From contig NZ_JMIT01000002.1 in NCBI RefSeq assembly GCF_000731675.1, positions 843,456 through 907,455 on the forward strand: a DNA stretch of 64,000 bases. The letters are read 5' to 3'. Of this stretch, positions 58,069 through 64,000 are shown piece by piece. The notes beneath the pieces are model-generated. The model made no database searches. It had not been told where the DNA came from and saw only the letters and a program-made list of their open reading frames with translations. The translations under genes were made by a program, and so were the position numbers. The number at the start of each line of letters is the position of its first letter. Within the stretch, counting starts at the first letter, position 1. This DNA is from Pseudomonas capeferrum (GTDB taxonomy: Bacteria > Pseudomonadota > Gammaproteobacteria > Pseudomonadales > Pseudomonadaceae).

Positions 58069-59196
58069 CTATCGCAGGGCCTTGTAAGTGCTGGCATCCC
58101 AGTGTTGCAAGCCAAGGCCTTCGCCTGGGTCATAGCTTTCGCCGCTCACTTGGCTGAAGTGCGCCTGGGCTTCGCCGCAGTGCACCAGCCGGTCGTCCTT
58201 GCTGCCTTCGGTGAAGACGGTATACGACTCGCTACGCATGGCCTGGTATTGCTCATCGGCAGTGGCCATGGCCAGGTGATGCCGCATCAACTGGTCGTCA
58301 TTCAGCGCCAGTCGCCTGTCCAAATCGACACCCCAACGGGTCAGGCAGACTTCGGCGAAATGCCGCACGATCAAACCGGGCTCAGTCAGCACTTTGCCGT
58401 CGCCCGCGCCATTGGCCGACGCATTGCCGACCAAGGTGGCATGCCGGCCCGGCATCGGATAAATGCACATGTGCGTGCCGCTCTCTACAGAGGGGATCAC
58501 GCAGGCAAAACCTTTGGAGCGCTCATCCCGCGAATAGAAACCGACGTACTCTCTGACATTGCCCGCCAGTTTCACCCGTTGCGTCTGGATGTTGCCAATG
58601 CCTGGCACCGGGTCGATGGCAAAAATGTTGACCGGGATATCTCGCAGCACCGGGTCTTGCGCCATCGCATTGGCCAGCATATGGCAACTGATACCACCCC
58701 GGCTCCAGCCCACCAGGTTGACCTGGGTGGGCAGGCGCGGCTTGCGGAACATGCTGATGATCCGCTCCTGCAATTCCTGCGGGGTTGGGTGGCGGTCGCC
58801 ATAGTCGTAGGTTCGCCAGAACCAGGATGCCTTTGCGGACGCATCCGGGATCGGTACGCCCGCGTCTTTGAGCTTTGTGTATGCTTCCTCGCTAAGCTTG
58901 GTGCGCTGCCAGTTACTTTCGCCCTTGATGACTTGCAGCACATGGTTCACGTTTTCGTCCCAACCGCGACCGAACAACTGGCCACTCCAGTTGAAGTAGC
59001 CGCCTGGCTCGACGAACAGGTTGTCGTCCTGAAGGTTGCCGCTACCAGGCCCATCGACTGCAATCCAATGAGCGAACTCGAACCCTTTATCGTTGCTGGC
59101 CAACGTCGAGACCAGTTCACCGTTCCAGAAATTGGGGTTTGCATCATCGAAACGGTTGGAAGCGGTACCGCAGAAATAGGCTGTGAACACACTCAT
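58069..59196 (-). CDS. Lipase-like alpha/beta hydrolase, possible secreted effector
   Basis: Protein of 375 residues with nucleophile elbow NLVGWSRGGISC (Ser165), a start YFCGTASNRFDDAN and a conserved WIAVDGPGSGN segment. An Asp in IFAIDPVPGIGN and a later His could complete the triad. There is no signal peptide. This layout resembles the T6SS Tle-type/DUF2235-like phospholipases, but no vgrG, PAAR or immunity gene is next to it. ATG 59196 (MSVFTAYF) is preferred over 59244. Confidence 0.6.
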   Translation of the reverse strand: MSVFTAYFCGTASNRFDDANPNFWNGELVSTLASNDKGFEFAHWIAVDGPGSGNLQDDNLFVEPGGYFNWSGQLFGRGWDENVNHVLQVIKGESNWQRTKLSEEAYTKLKDAGVPIPDASAKASWFWRTYDYGDRHPTPQELQERIISMFRKPRLPTQVNLVGWSRGGISCHMLANAMAQDPVLRDIPVNIFAIDPVPGIGNIQTQRVKLAGNVREYVGFYSRDERSKGFACVIPSVESGTHMCIYPMPGRHATLVGNASANGAGDGKVLTEPGLIVRHFAEVCLTRWGVDLDRRLALNDDQLMRHHLAMATADEQYQAMRSESYTVFTEGSKDDRLVHCGEAQAHFSQVSGESYDPGEGLGLQHWDASTYKALR

Positions 59197-59283
59197 TTGA
59201 ATACCTGAACAGGAAGAATGAGTGCTGAAGGTATTGGCGTGCATAACGGGCAGGCAGACGGAAGGCCAACCTACTACCCGATG

Positions 59284-59305
59284 GGGGCCGCGTTGCGGCC
59301 CCGCG
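59284..59305 (-). terminator. Hairpin downstream of alaC
   Basis: GGGGCCGC GTT GCGGCCCC forms an 8-bp stem just after the alaC stop on the reverse strand; there is no clear T tract. Confidence 0.5.
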
Positions 59306-59309
59306 CGGT

Positions 59310-60518
59310 TTACTTGTGGGTCAGGCCATCGGCCCTGAACATCTGGCGGATACCGCGGATCGCCTGGCGAATACGGTCCTGGTTCTCGATCAGAGCAAAG
59401 CGCACGTGGTCGTCACCGTAATCACCAAAGCCGATACCTGGCGACACGCAGACCTTGGCCTCGGCCAGCAGCTTCTTGGAAAACTCCAGCGAGCCCAGGT
59501 GCGCATACTCCGGCGGAATCTTCGCCCAGACGTACATCGACGCCTTGGGGTTCTCGACCATCCAACCCAGCTCGTGCAAGCCCTTCACCAGCAGGTTACG
59601 GCGCTGACGGTACTGCTCGGCGATGTCCCGCACGCACTGTTGGTCACCTTCCAGCGCGGCGATGGCGGCCACCTGCAAGGGTGTGAAGGTGCCGTAGTCG
59701 TGGTAGCTCTTGATGCGTGCCAGGGCATTGACCAGCTCTGGGTTGCCCACCATGAAGCCGATACGCCAGCCGGCCATGTTGTAGCTCTTGGACAAGGTGA
59801 AGAATTCCACCGCGATGTCCTTGGCCCCGGGCACCTGCATGATCGACGGGGCTTTCCAGCCGTCGTAGACGATATCGGCGTAGGCCAGGTCATGCACCAC
59901 CAGCACGTCATACTGCTTGGCCAGGGCCACCACCCGCTCGAAGAAGTCCAGCTCGACGCACTGCGCGGTGGGGTTGGACGGGAAGCCGAGGATCATCATC
60001 TTCGGCTTGGGGATGGATTCGCGAATGGCCCGTTCGAGCTCATTGAAAAAATCCACACCCGGCACCAGTGGCACCGAGCGCACCTGGGCACCGGCTATCA
60101 CTGCACCATAGATATGGATCGGGTAGCTGGGGTTGGGTACCAGCACTGTGTCGCCCTGGTCGAGGGTGGCGAGCATCAGGTGGGCCAGGCCTTCCTTGGA
60201 GCCGATGGTGACGATGGCTTCGCTTTCCGGGTCGATGTCGACCTCGTAGCGCTCCTTGTACCAATTGGAGATGGCCCGACGCAGGCGTGGGATGCCGCGG
60301 GAGGTGGAGTAGCCGTGGGTGTCTTCGCGCTGGGCGACCTGCACCAGCTTCTCGACGATGTGCGGCGGGGTGGCGCCATCGGGGTTGCCCATGCTCAGGT
60401 CGATGATGTCTTCGCCACGGCGGCGGGCGGCCATCTTGAGCTCGGCAGTGATGTTGAAGACGTAAGGGGGGAGACGATCGATGCGCGCGAAGCGGCGCGG
60501 CAAACCTGGGTTGGCCAT
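59310..60518 (-). CDS. alaC: Alanine aminotransferase AlaC-type
   Basis: PLP-dependent class I aminotransferase of 402 residues, forming alanine from pyruvate and glutamate. The PLP lysine is in [20 protein letters not shown]. The start [21 protein letters not shown] matches AlaC/YfdZ. A nearby 230-base AT-rich upstream region (60600-60680) is probably its promoter area. In P. putida the gene sits beside cyoE; here an insertion sequence lies between. Confidence 0.9.
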   Translation of the reverse strand: MANPGLPRRFARIDRLPPYVFNITAELKMAARRRGEDIIDLSMGNPDGATPPHIVEKLVQVAQREDTHGYSTSRGIPRLRRAISNWYKERYEVDIDPESEAIVTIGSKEGLAHLMLATLDQGDTVLVPNPSYPIHIYGAVIAGAQVRSVPLVPGVDFFNELERAIRESIPKPKMMILGFPSNPTAQCVELDFFERVVALAKQYDVLVVHDLAYADIVYDGWKAPSIMQVPGAKDIAVEFFTLSKSYNMAGWRIGFMVGNPELVNALARIKSYHDYGTFTPLQVAAIAALEGDQQCVRDIAEQYRQRRNLLVKGLHELGWMVENPKASMYVWAKIPPEYAHLGSLEFSKKLLAEAKVCVSPGIGFGDYGDDHVRFALIENQDRIRQAIRGIRQMFRADGLTHK

Positions 60519-60756
60519 GGTTTCCTCTGCAGACGTAAGCGCCCGGAACCGTCCGAGCGACGTTGGCCGATATAGCGGCCTGGATCAGAAGATAGTGCCG
60601 AAACAGGATACCTGTAAAGGACAATTTCCTGTTTTATTATATTTTTTCAGATGTATTTTTTGAAAATTAGAATTTTATGTTTTCAGGGCCGGCCTCTTCG
60701 CGGGGCAAGCCCGCTCCCACAGGGTTATACACAGGCATTGGGACTTGCCCTACACC
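60519..60756. other. alaC upstream region and left REP unit
   Basis: AT-rich DNA at 60600-60680 includes a dyad with AACAGGA...TCCTGTT (60603-60637), possibly an operator. A complete GTGG-head REP unit (reverse) is at 60688-60720. No gene is seen. Confidence 0.55.
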
Positions 60757-60784
60757 TGGACTGCCCCCAAAAAGTTGGACAGTT

Positions 60785-61591
60785 CTATGCTGCCGCCTGG
60801 GTCCTGTACTCGACAGGGCTCAGGCCATTGAGCCTCAGCTTGATGCGGTCATGGTTGTAGTAGTGGATGTACTCATCCAAGCCCGCTTTCAATTCATCAA
60901 CATTCTCAAACCGCTTGAGGTAGAAAAATTCTGACTTGAGCGTGCCGAAGAAGCTTTCCATAGCTGCATTATCTAGGCAATTGCCTTTACGAGACATGCT
61001 CTGCTTCACTCCACAACTGCGCAGTTTCTGGCGATACTGAGCCTGCTGGTACTGCCACCCCTGATCGGTGTGGAGCACGAGTTTCGGCTTCTCCCCCAGG
61101 GTCTTGAGTGCCTTGTCGAGCATGTTCCCAACCAGGCTGTACTGTGGGCGACTGGCCGTCTCGTAGGCGATGATTTCCCCGTTATACAAATCCATCACAG
61201 GCGAAAGATAGAGCTTCTGTTGCGCCACCTTGAACTCGGTTACGTCACTCACCCATTTCTGGTTGGGGCGCTGGGCGACGAAATTACGCTCCAGCAGATT
61301 CATCGCTATCTTGCCGACAGTACCTCGGTACGACCGATATTTCTTGGGTCGCACCAGTGACTTCAGACCCAGCCCAGTCATCAGTTTCTCAACGACCTTC
61401 TTGTTGACTAGCGGCCCCTCTTTTCTGATTGCTAGTGCAACGCGCCGATACCCGTAACGCCCCTTCTCTTTGTGATAGACCTGCCGAATTCTCTCTTTAA
61501 GCTCCGCGTATTTATCCGGCTTCTGTTGGCTCTGTACCTGGTAGTAAAAAGTGCTGCGAGCCAGTCCGATCAGCCGCAGCAGGTCAGGCAA
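60785..61591 (-). CDS. IS3-family transposase OrfB (DDE integrase core)
   Basis: Catalytic part of the transposase (268 residues from its own ATG). The HTH_21 region (RIRQVYHKEKGRYGYRRVALAI) precedes the rve core with DDE residues in VSDVTEFKV, VLHTDQGWQYQ and NAAMESFFGTLKSEFF. In the IS3 family it is normally made as OrfAB by a -1 frameshift, and the frame continues upstream of this ATG across the end of orfA. Confidence 0.92.
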   Translation of the reverse strand: MPDLLRLIGLARSTFYYQVQSQQKPDKYAELKERIRQVYHKEKGRYGYRRVALAIRKEGPLVNKKVVEKLMTGLGLKSLVRPKKYRSYRGTVGKIAMNLLERNFVAQRPNQKWVSDVTEFKVAQQKLYLSPVMDLYNGEIIAYETASRPQYSLVGNMLDKALKTLGEKPKLVLHTDQGWQYQQAQYRQKLRSCGVKQSMSRKGNCLDNAAMESFFGTLKSEFFYLKRFENVDELKAGLDEYIHYYNHDRIKLRLNGLSPVEYRTQAAA

Positions 61592-61620
61592 AGGGAATCT
61601 ACGTTTGAGTTTGGAAACGA

Positions 61621-62139
61621 TCAGGACTTTTTCGCCGGTATTCGTTCCTTTTCCTCGCGCAGAGCCTTGAGCTCCTTTAGGACAGCGTTCTCCATGCGCA
61701 GATACTCAAGCTCAGCCATCAGCTGGTCTCTGGGCTTTTGCGAATCGTCGGTATCTGTGGGCTTTGCTGGTTTAATCTTCTTCAACACTTTAATCGGCTT
61801 TTTCTGGCGGATGACAGGGGCTACAGGGCTACCACTGTAGTACTGCCGCTGCCAGTTGCCTATCTGCGAGGACTGGCCGAGGCCAAAATGCGCAGCGGTT
61901 TGGCGAAGGGAGAGACGATGCTCGTGCATGTGGCTCAGCACTTGGCGCTTGAAGTCGTCGTCATAGCGCTGCCCGTGCGAGCGCGGACTAAGGCTGGACT
62001 TGCTCTGATAGCTGGAGGCCCACCGGCGCAGCAGACTGACGTCGATACCGAAACGCTGGGCTACTTTTCGGAAGCCATCGCTACCATCTAGGTAGGCTGA
62101 GATGGCTGTGAGTTTGAACTGCTCTGTGTATTTGCCCAT
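61621..62139 (-). CDS. IS3-family transposase OrfA (helix-turn-helix)
   Basis: DNA-binding protein of 172 residues starting MGKYTEQFKLTAISAYLDG. It contains two HTH segments (FRKVAQRFGIDVSLLRRW and SLRQTAAHFGLGQSSQIGNW) and a C-terminal leucine-zipper-like coil (LMAELEYLRMENAVLKELKAL). It ends AKKS at the GAAAAAG site. The spurious upstream extension to 62667 crosses the IS end and a REP and is ignored. Confidence 0.9.
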   Translation of the reverse strand: MGKYTEQFKLTAISAYLDGSDGFRKVAQRFGIDVSLLRRWASSYQSKSSLSPRSHGQRYDDDFKRQVLSHMHEHRLSLRQTAAHFGLGQSSQIGNWQRQYYSGSPVAPVIRQKKPIKVLKKIKPAKPTDTDDSQKPRDQLMAELEYLRMENAVLKELKALREEKERIPAKKS

Positions 62140-62193
62140 CGGTCCCCCCAAGGGTTGGATTTTTTGTCCAACTTCTTGGGGGCAGTCCAACCT

Positions 62194-62226
62194 GTGGGAG
62201 CGGGCTTGCCCCGCGAAGAGGCCGGC
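62194..62226. repeat. Right REP unit flanking the IS
   Basis: GTGGGAGCGGGCTTGCCCCG and the following GAGGCCGGC tail, inverted relative to 60688-60720. Together they formed a REP pair with a spacer of about 37 bases before the IS entered. Confidence 0.88.
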
Positions 62227-62241
62227 ACAGGAGAACACCCA

Positions 62242-62274
62242 TAAAAAAACCCCGGCACATGGCCGGGGTTTTCG
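62242..62274 (-). terminator. cyo operon terminator
   Basis: On the reverse strand AACCCCGGC CATGT GCCGGGGTT followed by seven T, 18 bases after the cyoE stop. Confidence 0.93.
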
Positions 62275-62291
62275 TGTAACAGGCAGCGGTA

Positions 62292-63179
62292 TCAGCGTGC
62301 GTAGGTCATCAGCACGTCCGCAGCGGTCTGGCTGTCCACCGACATCATCACGCTCAGGGCGGTAACGGTGAGGATGGAGAAGCCAAACACCTTGCGGGCC
62401 CACTTGCTGTCGTCCTCGGCCTTGTAGCCACCCCAGGCCATATACAGCCAGTACAGGCCCATGGCTGCCGCCACGGCCATGTAGCCGAGGCCGGCATAAC
62501 CGCCGAGGGTAAGCATCAGGGTCGCGAGCACGAAGGCCAGCACGTACAGCACGATCTGCTTCTTGGCAGCAAGAATGCCGCGCGCCACCGGCAGAACCGG
62601 GATGTTGGCAGCGCTGTAATCCTTGAAGCGGAAGATGGCGATCGCGAAGCTGTGCGGCATCTGCCACAGGCTGAACATCACCAGCAGGGTCACTGCAGCC
62701 AGGTCGAAGCTGTTGCTGACGGCGCAGTAGCCGATCACAGGAGGCATGGCACCGGACAGGCTGCCGACCAACGTGCCGTGCACCGATTTACGCTTCAGCC
62801 AGAGGCTGTAGAAACCGACGTAGACGATGAAACCGATCAGCGCACAGAACGCCGACAGTGGGTTGGCCTGGACATACAGCAGGCTGAAACCCGCCACCCC
62901 AAGCAGGGTGGCGTAGATCAGCGCGAGGGTCAGCGACATGTCGCCCTGGACCATGACGCGGTTCTTGGTACGTTCCATCTTGATGTCGATGTCGCGGTCG
63001 ATGCAGTTGTTGAACACACAACCGGACGCCACCACCAGGGAAGTACCAACCACCACCGCCAGGAACAGGGCGAAGTCCACATGGCCCTTCGCGGCAAGGA
63101 AGAATCCGCCTGCCACGGAAAGCACGTTACCGAAAATGATCCCCGGTTTGGTGATTTGGATAAAGTGCTTAACGGACAT
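62292..63179 (-). CDS. cyoE: Protoheme IX farnesyltransferase (haem O synthase)
   Basis: UbiA-family prenyltransferase (295 residues) making haem O for cytochrome bo3. About nine membrane helices are present; the prenyl diphosphate/Mg motif is [18 protein letters not shown]. It is the last gene of cyoABCDE and follows cyoD by 11 bases. Confidence 0.96.
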   Translation of the reverse strand: MSVKHFIQITKPGIIFGNVLSVAGGFFLAAKGHVDFALFLAVVVGTSLVVASGCVFNNCIDRDIDIKMERTKNRVMVQGDMSLTLALIYATLLGVAGFSLLYVQANPLSAFCALIGFIVYVGFYSLWLKRKSVHGTLVGSLSGAMPPVIGYCAVSNSFDLAAVTLLVMFSLWQMPHSFAIAIFRFKDYSAANIPVLPVARGILAAKKQIVLYVLAFVLATLMLTLGGYAGLGYMAVAAAMGLYWLYMAWGGYKAEDDSKWARKVFGFSILTVTALSVMMSVDSQTAADVLMTYAR

Positions 63180-63190
63180 GCAGTCTTACC

Positions 63191-63523
63191 TCACTTGGCC
63201 ATCATTTCGATGTGGATGTTGAACATGATCCACAGCGACAGGCCGACCAGCAGTGCAATTACCATGGCGGTGAACAGGAACGTCGACACGTTGGAACGCT
63301 GCTCTTGCGAGCGGTCCATGTGCAGGAAGTACACAAGGTGCACTACCACCTGGATGACGGCCATGGCCACCACGACCAGGACGGTCAGGTTCTTCGGCAG
63401 GCTTGGGAACATCACCAGGCCGAACGGGATCGCGGTCAGGATGATCGACAGAACAAAGCCGACCATGTAGGACTTCACGCTACCGTGATTACCTTCGTGA
63501 TGAGTGTCGTGTGCGTTAGCCAT
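63191..63523 (-). CDS. cyoD: Cytochrome bo3 ubiquinol oxidase subunit IV
   Basis: Small subunit of 110 residues with three helices (SYMVGFVLSIILTAIPFGLVMF; VLVVVAMAVIQVVVHLVYFLHM; VSTFLFTAMVIALLVGLSLWIMF). It starts in TAATG overlap with the cyoC stop. Confidence 0.95.
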   Translation of the reverse strand: MANAHDTHHEGNHGSVKSYMVGFVLSIILTAIPFGLVMFPSLPKNLTVLVVVAMAVIQVVVHLVYFLHMDRSQEQRSNVSTFLFTAMVIALLVGLSLWIMFNIHIEMMAK

Positions 63524-64000
63524 TACAGAACCCCCAGCAGGTAAACGACGGTGAATACGCAGATCCAGACCACGTCCAGGAAGTGCCAGAACAGGCTCAG
63601 GCAGCTCATGCGGGTCTTGGCGGTCGGCGTGATGCCGTGCTTGTTGATCTGGTACATCATGATTGCCATCCAGATCAGGCCGGCAGTCACGTGCAGGCCG
63701 TGGGTACCGACCAGCGCGAAGAACGCCGACAGGAAGCCACTGCGCTGCGGGCCGAAGCCCTCGGCGATCAGGTGATGGAATTCATAGATTTCCATCGCGA
63801 TGAAGCCTGCACCGAACAGGAAGGTCACAGCCAACCAGCCCAGTACACCTGCTTTATTGCCAGCGAACATCTTCAGCATGGCGAAGCCGAAGGTGATCGA
63901 GGACAGCAGCAGGAACGCGGTTTCTACCAGCACGAAATCGAGCTGGAAGATGTCATGACCCGACGGGCCGCCGGCAAAACTGCCGGACAGCACCGCGTAG
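63523..64000 (-). CDS. cyoC: Cytochrome bo3 ubiquinol oxidase subunit III (C-terminal part, cut by edge)
   Basis: Haem-copper oxidase subunit III. The frame continues to the window edge ([14 protein letters not shown]...), so about 159 C-terminal residues are visible and roughly the first 50 are missing. Helices include [37 protein letters not shown] and [19 protein letters not shown]. The GTG that could be read as a start at 63993 is internal. Confidence 0.94.
   Translation of the reverse strand, partial: YAVLSGSFAGGPSGHDIFQLDFVLVETAFLLLSSITFGFAMLKMFAGNKAGVLGWLAVTFLFGAGFIAMEIYEFHHLIAEGFGPQRSGFLSAFFALVGTHGLHVTAGLIWMAIMMYQINKHGITPTAKTRMSCLSLFWHFLDVVWICVFTVVYLLGVL

Larger units (their letters stand above)
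60757..62189. mobile_element. IS3-family (IS150-like) insertion sequence, complete
   Basis: A 1433-bp element bounded by 25-bp terminal inverted repeats beginning TGGACTGCCCCCAA with one mismatch, and flanked by a 3-bp target duplication ACC (60754-60756 and 62190-62192). It encodes orfA and orfB in overlapping frames with a slippery GAAAAAG near the end of orfA. All parts look intact, so it may be active. Confidence 0.93.

Noticed and set aside
62140..62667. N-terminal extension of IS OrfA
   Set aside because: It crosses the IS end, a REP and cyoE; the true start is the ATG at 62139.

Overview
This window looks like a chromosomal segment of a Pseudomonas putida-group bacterium. The evidence is GC-rich coding DNA, gene contents and order that I recall as matching the P. 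putida chromosome (osmoprotectant ABC, fecIRA, speC, der-bamB-yfgM-hisS-ispG-rodZ-pilF-rlmN-ndk, the isc operon, cysE-trmJ-suhB, secFD-yajC-tgt-queA, selD-mnmH, alaC, cyoEDC), and Pseudomonas-type REP sequences between genes. Identification rests on reading protein motifs and gene order, not on database searches.

Layout. 1-86: edge of a probable RelE/Gp49-type toxin gene. 486-3928: four-gene osmoprotectant (glycine betaine/choline type) ABC importer. 4040-8045: FecA-like receptor, FecR anti-sigma and FecI sigma factor, with a probable Fur site upstream. 8552-9715: ornithine decarboxylase. 9873-16498: an iron-starvation cluster made of a Sel1-repeat protein, a PiuC-type dioxygenase, a siderophore receptor and a large PepSY-flavodoxin-FNR reductase. 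16664-18591: omega-amidase plus its aminotransferase partner. 18710-27953: a long leftward run of housekeeping genes from der to ndk. 28044-33573: the complete iscRSUA-hscBA-fdx-iscX operon with a very clear IscR-type promoter. 33753-36267: cysE, trmJ and divergent suhB.

36391-39840: an N-acyl-homoserine-lactone quorum-sensing locus (ppuI, rsaL, ppuR, ppuA). It has a lux-type box between ppuI and rsaL, and a second near-palindromic lux-type box upstream of the acyl-AMP ligase gene ppuA. This is the main accessory island of the window.

39896-46160: a glycine-zipper protein, secF-secD-yajC-tgt-queA and a tRNA-Leu(CAA) gene. 46355-49974: a mixed accessory stretch with a broken gene remnant, a VOC protein, a small candidate ORF, a trypsin-like lipoprotein, an acetyltransferase and a bestrophin-like channel. 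50004-53243: a phosphonate-type ABC importer, divergent from selD-mnmH (selenophosphate synthesis and tRNA selenouridine formation). 55608-59196: small poorly characterised genes, including an LprI-like protein, an acetyltransferase, a cysteine-cluster protein and a lipase-like hydrolase. 59310-60518: alanine aminotransferase AlaC. 60757-62189: a complete IS3-family (IS150-like) insertion sequence sitting between two inverted REP sequences. 62292-64000: cyoE, cyoD and the C-terminal part of cyoC, cut by the window edge.

The most rewarding signals are regulatory or repeat-based: the divergent lux/RsaL control region, the second lux box, the IscR promoter, REP elements whose GTAG heads supply the stop codons of two convergent genes, and the IS placed one base from a REP head. 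I did not find a CRISPR array, a prophage or a clearly undescribed multi-gene system.
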